The notes under the pieces were generated by a model. That model saw only the letters and a list, made by a program, of their open reading frames with translations, did not search any database and was not told the origin of the DNA. Below are positions 22,132 to 36,002 of a DNA stretch of 64,000 nucleotides, piece after piece. Every line of letters begins with the position of its first letter. The stretch's first letter is position 1. Origin of the DNA: Bullera alba (lineage: Eukaryota > Basidiomycota > Tremellomycetes > Tremellales > Bulleraceae); contig BCIX01000001.1 of NCBI GenBank assembly GCA_001600095.1, positions 3,807,198 through 3,871,197 on the forward strand, in the 5' to 3' direction. The translations under genes and the position numbers were made by a program.

Positions 22132-22830
22132 TCAGACGCTCTTCATCTGATGGAGTCGATCCAACCTCGAGTAGTAGGCAGTTACTGAGGTAGGGACCGG
22201 TGGGTTGGATGTGGGATAGGATGAAGACGACGTACCCGGACAAACTGGATCAACTGGTATTGCGAGACGAGGAAAGTGGCGGCGAAGAAGGCTTGGTAGA
22301 TTCCTGGAAAGTTGAAGCCACATGGTGACCGATGAAGGTGTAGTCGTGTGAGAGTCAGTCGAGATAATCGTTGAAGTCGATCATGAGGTGAGTTGTGGTA
22401 GGCGATAGAGGGGCACGTTCAATCAGCTTTTGTCCAGAATTATACTCGCGTCGTCGCCATGGACTCACGGAAGTAGTACTTTCCGTTGCCTCGAAGGTAG
22501 GTTGGGCCCTTCTCGTTCTAGCACAGACAGGTCAGCTCAGCTCACACGAAATCCCGTTCTTCTCCTCTTCTTGGCTCTCGTCCGCATCTTTTCCTCCATT
22601 CAACCCTGAAGATGTCCGTCTCTACCCCCAGACTTGGATTTGGCCGTCTGTCCTCAGAGATCCAGCCCGCCTGATCCCTCCTTATAGCGCTCTGTGACAG
22701 TTTTACACACCTGCATTCGGATCTGCTTCTCCCTGATCCTGTTGGGCACTATTACGGGCGTCAGTGGAAGTCCGAAGGGGACGGAAGGCGACTCACTGTA
22801 CAGAATGGACTTGGGGATGAGGGAAACCAT
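22132..22830 (-). CDS. Cytochrome c oxidase subunit VIIa-like small membrane protein (67 aa)
   Basis: A nuclear-encoded small subunit probably at the edge of respiratory complex IV in the inner mitochondrial membrane. Five tiny exons (22830-22797, 22748-22711, 22517-22469, 22303-22236, 22146-22132) join in frame to 68 codons with the stop. The protein starts MVSLIPKSILYMPNRIREKQ, continues QNEKGPTYLRGNGKYYF and has one membrane helix, IYQAFFAATFLVSQYQLIQF, ending VRMKSV. The '.PTYLRG..' element before a single span matches the COX7a pattern '.PLYLKGG'. The last 15-base exon is chosen by frame; splicing to 22182 would instead end directly after VR. No cleavable presequence is obvious. Confidence 0.75.
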
Positions 22831-23119
22831 GATGTTGGAGCCTTTGACTGGGTATGAGGTGTGTATAGTATGGTGACCTGCGAGTTGTATATGATAGGCG
22901 GACCAAGGAGGAGGACGGATACGGTCGGACACAGCCAGGATTAATTGGTTCGAGTGGAATTAACCTTGTTTTATCCCAAACACGTTGTTGATCTTTTGCC
23001 TCCACCTCGCCCAGGATTTTTTGAGACCTGCACAACCTGCCTGCAACTAGGCTACACTTGACCTACACTTGACCTATAGCATTGTACTCAGACTGCTCTC
23101 AAGACCAACTACAACCAGT
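22831..23119. promoter_or_regulatory. Shared 289-bp promoter, COX7a-like / RRS1
   Basis: Two divergent starts lie only 289 bases apart, so the region probably drives both. Near 23050-23075 a 12-base unit, CTACACTTGACC, is tandemly duplicated. No TATA element. Confidence 0.6.
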
Positions 23120-24257
23120 ATGGACGTCTCTCAGGATCTCGCCGACTACGCGGCCAAGAAGTGAGCCGGCAACAGACTTATCCTGCGTTGAAAATGACTG
23201 ACGGCGAACTCCAGCACTTCCAACCTGCTCGAACGAAGCCAACCGGTTCAAGTGGATCTCGGACTGCTAGCAGGTTTTGACAACACGCCGATTGACCCAG
23301 AGGCTTACAAGTGAGCTATAATTCTAGTGTACACTGCTTATAGCTGACGTCGATCATCTCAGGGCTTCGCTAAACTCGCACATTCTCGCTTTGACCCTCA
23401 CATCCACATCATCCCTCCTCTCCTCGCTGTTCGCACTTCCCACGACATCAGGACCCGCCGGACCTCAATTTACTCTACCGGCTCCCACGACCATCCTGCC
23501 CCGAGAGAAGCCTCTGCCCAAGCCCAAGCCACTGACCAAGTGGGAGCGATTCGCCAAGGAGAAGGGCATCAGCCACAAGAGAACCGAGAGGGACGAATGG
23601 GATGATGAGAAGCAGGAATGGGTCAGGCGATGGGGACGTGGCGGAAAGAACAGGCAAGCAGAGGATCAGTGGTTGCACGAGGTCAAGGCGAAGCCTGGTG
23701 AGCGGTCCTTACTTGACGAACAGCGGACGCGTGCTGATATGTTGCGTTCAGATACCGATCACGATCCTGCTGCTACTGCCAAGGCCGAGCGAAAAGCCAG
23801 AATAGCCAAGAACCAATCCCAAGCAGCGGCAAATCTCGCTATCGCCTCGTCCTCCAAGATACCTGAAGTCGGACCCCATTCGTCGAAGAAAGAGGTCGAG
23901 ACCGCGAGGAAGGGCAAGACGACGGCGCGACAGGCTAGAGTTGCCGAGCTGGACAGGACGATGATGATCTCGAGTACCGCCACCGCTTCCATGGGCAAGT
24001 TTGACAAGACGATTGATGGAGAACCCAAGGCCAAGGGTGTCAAGAGGAAGTTTGACCCACTGGTCGGCACTGGCGACATGGGCAAAAACTGGGGAGAGGA
24101 GAAGGGCAAAGCGCTTGATGTTTTGAGAAAGGTTGAGAGCGGAGAGGTCAGGAAGCTGAAGGGTACCGGCAGAGGTGAAGGCGAGGTGAACACAAGGAAG
24201 GCGGTCAGGAATCTGGAGAGAGAGCAGCGGGCTCAGGCCAAGAAGGCTCGACGATGA
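23120..24257 (+). CDS. RRS1: Ribosome biogenesis protein RRS1
   Basis: Rrs1 works with Rpf2 to load the 5S RNP onto pre-60S ribosomes in the nucleolus. Three exons: MDVSQDLADYAAKN, then SNLLERSQPVQVDLGLLAGF with PIDPEAY, then a long exon from about 23362. Family marks are the 'DLGLLAGFD.NPID' block, LPREKPLPKPKPLTKWERFA, KEKGISHKRTERDEWDDEKQ and EWVRRWGRGGKN. The C-terminal half is Lys/Arg-rich and ends ERAQRAQAKKARR-like (EREQRAQAKKARR). The length is as expected for fungal Rrs1 with an extended basic tail. Confidence 0.93.
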
Positions 24258-25461
24258 TGCGGAGGTGATGCCCCGTGCAGCTGTGCAGTAGATGACATGT
24301 ATCGTAGTAGCAGTGTCTGATCATTATCAGCATGGTAAGGATCTACCTTGCCCATGTGCGTGGATCAATGAGGCTTAGGAGGACGACGGGACGTGCTGCT
24401 CATGATCCTCAGAGCCCCGAGAAGTCAACAAACACTCTCATAAACGCAACTTGACGAACGACTCAAGATACCGCCGTACTCCCTGTCGGCTCAAAAATGG
24501 GTCGAAAAGGCTCAGGACTGTCGATGCACCATGATGCACTTCCGTCTCGAAGACGGTATGGTGACTGTGTGAGATCGAGGCCGAAGGACGTCCCTCAGAA
24601 GCCCCGGGCGACGGGTCAGGAAAGAAACGATGAAACCAGGGCGAGACTTGAAACGCACCTTTTGGAGAATATTGCATCTGTCACAGAGCGACCATCAATT
24701 CGGATCAGATCGCCCAGACCCACAAGTCCGGACGCCGGCCACGGCGACGTCGATGTTGAACGTTGAACGTTGACGAATGGATAGGCTCTGGACTTTACCC
24801 TCGGCCTCCCTCGGCCCGCTTCGCTCCACCCCAGGCACGTTGGTAGACTGAAGTGTAAATCGACAAAGCTCGTCGCGGTGCCTGGTTCGTCACTCATTCG
24901 ATCACAGCTCACAGTTTCAGCTTCGCACTCCCCTCCAACCCCCTCTCCCTCATCCCATCCACGATCAAAGGCACACCTACTCCTCTGCCCACTTCCGTCC
25001 AAACAGCACTCCAAACATCCAAACACTTACTTGCCCTTGCGCGCTCGGCTCAGGCTCACGTTTCCTCATCGCTGATCGACGACCTGCCGTCGGACTGGAA
25101 TGACTCCCCTTTGGCCCTTTGGATTGTCACATCTCCGTGTATCAGCTCTGCTCTTCTCGGACCTGAAAGGGTATCGGTGCCTATACGCGGCCATGGAGAA
25201 GGATCGATCGTGTCTCGACTTGTTGTTGCATGACGGTGATAGGTGTCCTTGGTAGGATATATATAAACATCTGATCCTCATCTCACATCCTTCACCGCAC
25301 TCACATCCTTCATTCCACCCACATCACCCCTTCGTCTGAACCTACCCCTCATCCCACTCGTACCGCTCTCAACAGCTTCTCAGTCAGCTTGACGCTTACA
25401 CTCGTTTATCACTCACACTCACTTGAACATCCCCTTGTTTCCAGTCTCAGTCACAGCAACA
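24258..25461. promoter_or_regulatory. Long upstream region of the GH5 gene
   Basis: About 1.2 kb without a supported gene. CCCTCGGCC repeats at a 10-bp step (24798-24806, 24808-24816), and GTTGAAC repeats at a 7-base step near 24757. The last 200 bases are pyrimidine-rich with repeated CTCACATCCTTCA, typical of strong fungal promoters. Confidence 0.55.
25258..25267 (+). promoter_or_regulatory. TATA box of the GH5 gene
   Basis: TATATATAAA lies 195 bases upstream of the GH5 ATG and is followed by a CT-rich leader. It suggests an inducible, strongly expressed gene. Confidence 0.6.
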
Positions 25462-27661
25462 ATGCAGATCAACAAGCTCTTCCCTCTTGTTGCCTTCCTC
25501 GTCGGCCTCGTCGCTCCAGTGACTCAAGCCGTTCCCCTCGCCGGGCGAGGCCTCTCCAAGCGAGCTGTTCCCCGATTGGGCGGTGTCAACCTTGCTGTAA
25601 GTGCTTAGTCGTATCAAACAGCCAGTACGACAAGCTGATAAAACCCAGGGATGCGAGTTTGGTACCGACACCAACGGAGGCAGTGGTGAGTACCTTTATC
25701 CAACCTACGTGACTATCGCTGACCATGTTCACTTTTGTAGGAACTACCTACTGCCCCGGTGCTGATCAGATCGGACACTTCGTTAGCAAAGGTGCCAACC
25801 TGTGAGTTCTGCTCACCTTGCAGGGTCGTGGTCATTCTGACCCGGTGCCATAGTATCCGACTTCCTGTCAACTGGCAAGCTCTGGTTGGTAACAACCAAG
25901 CCTCTACCTCCCTCGCCACGGGCCTCTTTACTCAGTTCGACAACCTTGTCAAGGCATCCCTGTCCGCCGGGGCGTACGTCATGATTGACCTGCACAACTA
26001 TGCAAGGTGGAACGGCGGGATCGTCGGACAAGGCGGTCCGACCGATGCCAACGTGAGCACTCTCTGGACTAGCGAATGGACTGAAGCTCACTCCACTTGA
26101 TAGTTCGCGGCGGTATGGACACTCCTCGCTACCAAGTACAAGGACCAGCCCAAGGTCATCTTCGGTGAGCATCTCGGTAGTCACGAGCTCGGGAACTCGC
26201 TAACATCATCCGTAGGCCTGATGAACGAGCCACATGATGTCCCAGACAACACCAGGTGGGCCGCATCGGTTCAAGCTGCCGTCAATGCGATCCGTGCCGC
26301 TGGTGCCAAGTCTCAGATCATCGCTCTCCCCGGAAACTTCTGGGCTCACGCCGATGACTGGTTGAACGGCAACAACAACCCTCTCTTGAACGTCAAAGAC
26401 CCAGCGACAGGTGATAAATCGCTCCTCGTCCTCGATGTTCACAAGTACCTCGACGGCAACGGTTCCGGTACATCCAGAGACTGTGTCACAGAGTGAGTGA
26501 AGTCATTCAGATACACTAGCAAGACTTGTGTCTGATGATACCTTAGTGGCACGGACACTTGGGCTCAGCTCGGCTCTTTCCTCTCCAAGAACGGGTACAA
26601 AGCCTTGATCTCGGAGATCGGAGGTGGAAACACCCAATCCTGCATCACCAATCTCGGCAAGTCGCTCAGCTACCTCGCATCTCACCCAGACCAGTACATG
26701 GGTTTCGCCGTGTGGTCCGCTGGATCCTTTGACACCAACTACGAGCTCAGCATCACGCCCAGCAACGGTCAGGACAATGATCTCTTCGTCAAGGCCATTC
26801 AGCCTTACCTTCCAGGTGCGGGGTCGCCAGCTCCTGCACCCATCTCGTCCGCCGCACCAATCAAGGTGTCCTCGTCCGCCGCTCCAGTTATCACCTCATC
26901 CGCCAAGCCTGTCGTCACTTCGTCCGCCAAACCTGTCGTGACCTCCTCCGCTGCGACTAAGCCATCCACTTCCGCGGTGCCACCTAAGCCATCTACCTCG
27001 TCGGCTGCGGTCTCCTCGTCGGCTGCGGTCTCCAAGCCCGTTACATCGTCCGCCGCTCCCAAACCCTCTTCCGTCGCCCCTGCTCCATCTTCTGCTGCAC
27101 CAAAGCCTTCGTCCTCTACTGCACCGGTCCCGGTCCCGTCCTCATCTGCCGCGCCCAAGCCTTCTTCCGTGGTCACCTCTGCTGCTCCTGCTCCCACCGG
27201 CGGCAACCTCCAGACCTACGTCGGTACCGTTGGACCAAGCGCTCCTCCCGCCGTGACAAAGGGCGCTAATGGGCAGTACACCTCCAACGGCCGAACGTTC
27301 AACTTCCTCGTCGATGCCCTCAACGCTAGTTGTTACGCTCAGATGGACAAGTGCCAGAACGCGGCTAACCAGGGTGGAAACAAGGGCACCTTGACCGTGG
27401 GCGCTTGCAACGGACAGGTGAGTTTGCTCTCCTCTTATCATCTCCAACACATCCCTTCTCCCCTTCCTCCTACTGTGATCTCATCAAACGCTGCAATAAA
27501 TATCCTCCAAGGGCTGCGTGCTGCAGCCGGGGGGTGCGTCGGGACCAGCTGCTCTATCGTGTTCTCAGTATGATCTGGACTGGCTGACATACTTTATATC
27601 CCAGCAGGTCCAGGAATGTCTCAAGGTCGCCTCGGGAACTCAAACCTTAGGGTGGGCGTAG
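25462..27661 (+). CDS. Secreted GH5 endoglucanase with Ser/Ala linker and C-terminal Cys domain
   Basis: Likely an extracellular endo-beta-1,4-glucanase (GH5 subfamily 5 type). The signal peptide MQINKLFPLVAFLVGLVAPV is followed by a Kex2-type LSKR site before AVPRLGGVNLAG. Catalytic marks are FRLPVNWQ, MIDLHNYARWNG, the acid/base in GLMNEPHDV, HKYLDGNGSG and the nucleophile in SEIGGGNTQSC. After SITPSNGQDNDLFVKAIQPY comes a linker of about 130 residues made of SSA/KPSS repeats (26815-27195), probably O-glycosylated. The C-terminal domain (LQTYVGTVGPSAPP... to the stop) has cysteines in ASCYAQMDKC, VGACNGQ and VQECLK. It is joined by an unusually long intron (about 27420-27607) that might hide another small exon. 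The product of that last domain is not a cellulose-binding module I recognise. Confidence 0.9.
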
Positions 27662-28234
27662 AAGCCGTCTCTGGTCACTGGGCCAACTCAGCTCTTGGAG
27701 ACGTCGGATGTCGAGGGATTCGGTCTGTAGATAGAGATACACGCGGTCGGGTCGGTCAGTTAGATAAGTCAAAATCAGTAGCATGCAGGTCATGGCTCGA
27801 AACGTGCCTCCCGCTGTGGTGACCTTGTGCACAATGATGATGACGGCGATGCATATTGTGTCATGGGTGCTAGTAAAGTGAAGACCATCTAATTTGTACA
27901 GGATGGACGTTCAATCAAGCGCAAAGACCTGACTTACAATTGCGTTTCCCGCGTTCTCTTCTGAGTGATGCTCGACTGTTCATTTCTTTTGCCGAGGTAT
28001 CCTGGTAGCGTGGCCTGCCGCTTGGCGATGCTAGCGCTCGTGCTTCATGACCTGAACATGACCCAACGAACTTCAGATGAGGTGACACGATGAGATGACT
28101 GTTGGCTCCTGGTGATAAAAACGCTTTTCCAGGCTGTTTGTTTTCCGTGTTTACTTGCCATCAGCTCTTCTCTTGTGACCGAGATCTTCTGTTCCGTCCT
28201 GTCCTGCCGTGCTTCCATCGTCTGTAAGCCTCGC
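27662..28234. other. Intergenic, convergent 3' ends of GH5 and PAP1
   Basis: About 570 bases between two converging genes. No gene or structured element recognised. Confidence 0.5.
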
Positions 28235-30984
<2,750 letters not shown>

Positions 30985-32598
30985 GTTGTCGAGAGGCTCG
31001 TTTCCTCACTCCAGCGCAATGATGAGTCTGAATTGCTGCTGTTTGGATGCGCGAGCTGAATCGAAGAGAGTGGGTTGATGACACGTCGGAGCTTCTGGCT
31101 GTGAATGATCCCTTCTTTCCTTTGCTTCGTGCAGTCGTTGTATGCTCTATGCAGATGGCTGCCACCTTAGACTCTCGAGATGGAGATAGACTGTCCAGAG
31201 TGGAGGAACGCAATGGGTGCAAGAAGGTTGTCGCGCGCCACATGACCGGCAATAACCGGCGATACAGTGACACACCTAGCACTGAGACCGTGCATGTTTA
31301 ATGCGCTGATCAAAGTCCTGTTCTCTCTCACTCACCGTGTGCAACCGCCATACCGTCGAAGGCCTCCTCCTGTCCACACTGTCATGGCAGAAACGAGTCC
31401 CAGACTCCTGCCACACTGCTCTCGCTATTCCAGACGCTTCTCCCACGTTCGTTCGCGACATACTCACCTCTCCCGTCGCTCCTCCGGGCGAGCATTGCTG
31501 AACATTCCGATATACGACAAAGGATGGATAATTCCACGCCGACTGACAGATTGTAGCAGCGAAGTCACATATACTTGCCGCCGAATAATGACTGCTTCTC
31601 TAAACATAACTTTCTTCACTGACACGATCGAGACTCGACACACCAATCACCTTAACAATCGCGGCTGAATCGCCATGAGTCCTCACGGAGCGAATACTGA
31701 CGCAAGCGAAGCGGAACCCACAATTGCGAGGATCAACACCAAGTCTTCGATCGGCAGCTTGACCAAGCGCGCCACGAGCGACTCACATGGAGCTACGTCT
31801 GCTGTAGCTACGGGGAGAATGGCCGGGTCAAGCTTGATTCGTTCGATAACCGATTTCTTCTGGCCCAAGCCGAGAGTTATGCCTGACTCGACTCAAAGAC
31901 CACTGGACGATACCCAAAGACGAATCCTCAATGGCAGCTTTGGCACCGACTAGGCATCCATCGACGCTAAACCTCGAGCTCGAGTGCTCTAGGTAGTTGG
32001 CTTACCAAGAGTTAGCGGAGCGTGCGTGTTAGCGTATGAGACCCTCGTAGGGTGTTCGTAGGGATGTACGTTATGACACTGCCTCGAGACCCTCGTGCCC
32101 GATGTACCCTGCTGCTCACTACTCATACGGCGCGCATCGTCGCCAAGCTATCTAACTTACAATGCATGTCACAGAACTAGCTATAGCGACATCAAACCTC
32201 TCGCTCGGGAGGTTGATTCGAATGATATGGAGCTGGGTGCAACCCGTCAAGCTATGGTTCACAATTTCCAAGAAAAGTCTATGTTCAAAATCAAAAGTAG
32301 GGTCAAGGCGATAGATAGTATGCAGAAATATGTCGAAATGATAGTACACCTTGGAGGTGTCGAGCGGGTGATTTGATTGGCGATTGCGATGGATGCTATG
32401 TGACAGGGTGACGTTGATGAAGCGAAGCGATTATCCAAAATGTATATGTGATGAATGGGACGGATGTGAATATAGCGAAAGGTCGTACACGGGTCGATGA
32501 GCGCTAGGTGATTGGAAAGGCCTGTTGTGGAGTCGATGTGATATGACCGCCGCGATGAGAATCGCGACTGGTGCCTTTTGATACAGAGTGCGCGATAC
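30985..32598. other. Intergenic, PAP1 upstream region and 3' flank of the RRM gene
   Basis: About 1.6 kb. Only one plausible small frame (31675-31953) is present. Near 32037-32100 GAGACCCTCGT occurs twice and TCGTAGGG is duplicated at an 11-base step. The stretch 32400-32598 is likely 3' UTR of the following minus-strand gene. Confidence 0.45.
31675..31953 (+). CDS. Possible small protein, 92 aa
   Basis: An ATG in the context CGCCATGAG opens 92 codons to TAG at 31951-31953. The product is polar, Ser/Thr/Arg-rich (SIGSLTKRATSDSHG..., GSSLIRSITDFFWPKPR) and ends DDTQRRILNGSFGTD. No family, signal or membrane segment. It stands alone in a 1.6-kb gap, and the codons look reasonable for this genome, but chance cannot be excluded. 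Confidence 0.3.
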   Translation: MSPHGANTDASEAEPTIARINTKSSIGSLTKRATSDSHGATSAVATGRMAGSSLIRSITDFFWPKPRVMPDSTQRPLDDTQRRILNGSFGTD

Positions 32599-35500
32599 CT
32601 AGGAATGCCCGCCAGCGCCAGCGGCCGTGGAGCCAGAATTACCTCCATGATTGCTCCAAGCGCTTGCAGCTCCGCCCAGGCTTAGACCCGTGCCGGAATG
32701 CGGAGAGAATGGATCGAAGCCATATCCCCCGTTACCCACAGCTCCACCTTGAGACCTGGCGCCGGACGAAACCCACGAGTAAGACTGAGGGGTGCGGATG
32801 GGCGAGGCAACGGGCGAGAACTGATCAGAACCAGAGTGATGTCCAGCTCCTGGAGTAGGAATTGGTTGAGTCGTAGTTCCATTCGACCCTCCAGAGCCGT
32901 TTGACGACGACGCGCCACTGCTGCCCCCTGCTCCGAGTGATCCAGGGGCGAAGGAAAACGAGGGGCTAGTAGCGGACATTGCACCGCCGTTGGAGGACAC
33001 GGCGCCGGGACTGCTACCATAGTACCTCGATCGAGGGGATGTAGCGACAGGTAGAGACGCGTTGAACGGTTGAGCATTCGGCGAGAGTGTCGTCGCGTCT
33101 GAGGTTCGGCGCAGATCTCCAGGCATGGGGATGGGTGCAGAGTGAGGACCTTGCCCGCCGAGACCGGGAGTGATCTGAGATCCACCGTGGCCTTGTACGT
33201 GCGAGAGCTGTAGCCCATAAGTGTTGGAGTTGGCATTGGCAGATGAGGGCGATGACATGCCGGCGAGAGCGACAGTGTGGGCGATACCACCGAACATGGA
33301 GGTGTTGAGTCCCGCCGGGTGCATACTACCACGTTGGCCTAGCGAGTTCTTCGAGTAGCTCAGACGGATGCCGCCTTTGACAAGACCACCCTGGAAAGCA
33401 GTATCAGCTTTCTGTAGAATTTGAGAAGGACCGTAGCTGAACCAAGTACTCACCAGATTATGTCCGTACAGATCCTTGATCGCCTGAGCCGCAAATGAAA
33501 CGTCCTCGTATTCGACAAAGCACATTGGTCCGTTGATCTTCTGCCTGAAGCTCATCCTCTTGAATCCGGGGCATCGAGCGAAGAGGGCTCGGAGAGATTC
33601 TTCGAGAAAGTTGGGTGGATGAGTTGGAGGAGAGATTGCCGGTAAATTTCCCACGTATAGGGTGTTGATCTACATCCAGCGTTAGCCGCAGTCATTCACG
33701 CGCCCAAGAGTGAGAGACCGATCTATGTCGCGACACGTCACTCACCGGTGGATTTTGATCCGCTGGGTTGCCCGCGCCACCAGAGCCTGTAGTGTCCACT
33801 CTGCTCAAAGACCTGCCCGACTCTCCTCCCGACAGCTCATTGGGACTGCCAATGTAGTCTGATGTTCGTCCGTACATGGTCATGTTGTTTGCTTGTTGAT
33901 TTTGGCTGATGCTGTTCGGACTCAAGATGGGACTGGTTACAACGTTGCTAGATATATTCGATTGAGAGGACCTTTCGCGTTCTCTACGTGCCGGTTGACT
34001 GATACTGTTTGGTCCCGGTTGGGTTTGACTCGATCGGTTGGCGTTTGAGTTTGAACTGCTTCCCGGGAGTTGCCCGTTGGTCGTGGCAGAATTGCTGAAT
34101 CCATCCATTGTCATTGAGATCCCGACCGAGCCACCGACCGACCAGCCTTCTAATTCATCCGCTTCTTCCGCCAGGGCCAGCAGAGCCTTCGAGTCGGAAG
34201 GTCGCGCGTTGGGCGACTGGACACTGGCAGAAGGTGACGTGGACGACGTTGCAGTCTGAGTTGTCGACTGCTGAGGAATTGATTGCGTCGGTTGTGTCGA
34301 TGCGGGATATTGGCCAGAGCGATATGGATAGCTCTGCTCGGGTCCGATGGATCTGTCAACGGTCTGGCCACCAAGGCCGGAAGCCGTGGGTGAAAGAAGG
34401 GCTTGAGGATTTGACCAGGAATCCCAAACGTCTCGCGCCGATGACGGGGCAGCAGGAGGAGGGGGAATCACGCCTGGAATTCCGCCGATCGGAACCATGG
34501 CGGGACCCAACGAGCCTGTTTGCGATGGGACTGCCGCTCCCGCATTACCGACGTAACCAGCGAGTCGGCCTGATTTGAGCAACAGACTGACTAGCTCCTC
34601 GCCAGACGTCGCCTTTTTCGTATGTAGATTCTTCTTTGCCATCTCCGCTTTCAACGTGGCGCCCGTGAGAGCGTCGATTTTCCTGCCTTGAAGCAGCTCC
34701 CGTGCGGTAATAGCGTCCTGCCGTGTTTTGAACCTGGCAAAGCCGATGGTCTGCCTCCGGTTCGGAAGTTGGGGTAACATGTTTCCGAACATTGGTCCAG
34801 ATGGAGCGGAGGGAGTCATCGACATTGCTGCCGAGGGTGTGGTGGAGGACGATGTGGAGCCGCTCAGCTGAAGAGCGGCTATCGCCTCTTCAAGGGGTGT
34901 TTGCAAGGGGTAGTCGGGTTGTTCGCCAGACGCCAAGGCAGCTGCAGCTGCGGCCTGCTGCTGAGCGGCGAGTTGTGTGAGCTCGGCCAGAAGAGCCGCA
35001 GCCGCCGCCGGTTCACGACGTTGCGAGCCCGAGGGGAATTTAAGAGTTGCAGCTTCGAACCCGGGCGCAAAGGTGAAAAGGTTCTGGAACTCCCGTTCCT
35101 GCAACATAACGTCAGCTCACTCATTCAACAGTTGAAGCCACATGACTCACGTCCATGTCGTCCGGAAAGCCGACAACGAAGATTGTGCTGATGACCTCGT
35201 CATCTCGTTCTCCATCCTCATCTCTATAATGGCTGCTCCGGTCCCTTCGCTTCTCGCGGCCCTCTCCATGTGATGATCCAGATCGGATAGAGCCATTGGG
35301 CATCATCATTGGATTCGACTTGTACAGGCTCTGAGCAGGGTGATGGGGTAGAGGAGGGGGTGGCATCGAGCCCAATCCTCCGCGGGATGGGTATGGCTGA
35401 CTCTGTGCCACAGAATGACCTTCATGCTCCGAGTCCAGGCCTGTAGTCATCGGATGCTGACCCTGAGAACCGTTTCTGTAGCCTTGTGACACCGGCAAGT

Positions 35501-36002
35501 AAGGATTCGTGGGTCTCCAGCCGGGATGCACACCATTCATATGCTGCTGAGGAGGCATACCCTGCCACCCGCCCATCTGCATGTGTATGGGGTCCGGCGG
35601 CATGGCGTGCTGTGGGGGAGGCACGTATAACGGCGCATGAGGTGGCGGCGAGGAGGTGATCGATGGTAAGTAGGCCGAGGGGTCTGCGTTGGGGAATGGG
35701 TGACCGTTTGGCTGATACTGAGGTGCAGGATGAGGCTGAGGCGTTTGGTGGTTCATGCCGGAATGCGAGTCGTATTCGTAGCCCAGTGAGGATGACGAGG
35801 GATGATGCTGATGTTGAGCTTGATAGCGATTCGGCTGGTACCGTTGATCGAACTGATGGTGTGGATGGCCTCCGTGCTCTGGTGCCGAACCATTGTGGCT
35901 CTGCCTAGACTCATGGCCAGACATCGAGTGTGATGAAATCTGAGACGCCGCCGAGGGCGCTCTTGCCGGTGCCGACTGAGTTTGAGGCTGTATGTGTGAC
36001 AT
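32599..36002 (-). CDS. Scw1/Whi3-type RNA-binding protein with two RRMs (1070 aa)
   Basis: Related to fission-yeast Scw1 and budding-yeast Whi3, cytoplasmic mRNA-binding regulators of growth, cell wall and cell cycle. Four exons (36002-35151, 35098-33746, 33669-33454, 33390-32599) total 1071 codons with the stop. Residues 1-250 are Gln/His/Pro/Ser-rich and prion-like. RRM1 starts STIFVVGFPDDMD / EREFQNLFTF and is broken by an Ala/Gln insertion before GFARFKTRQDAITARELLQG and KAEMAKKNLH. A long Ser/Asn/Gln region follows. RRM2 is NTLYVGNLPA, ALFARCPGFKRMSFRQKING, PMCFVEYEDVSFAAQAIKDL, KGGIRLSYSKNSLGQR, the diagnostic Scw1/Whi3 block. The tail is Gly/Ser/Asn-rich. Low-complexity arms suggest condensate formation, as in Whi3. 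Confidence 0.93.

Noticed and set aside
26805..27206. 133-codon minus-strand frame rich in Gly/Ala/Glu/Asp
   Set aside because: It is the antisense of the GH5 Ser/Ala/Pro linker, whose codon bias keeps the opposite frame open.
34108..34578. 156-codon plus-strand frame
   Set aside because: Shadow of the Scw1/Whi3-like exon on the minus strand; the composition is not protein-like and no motifs are present.
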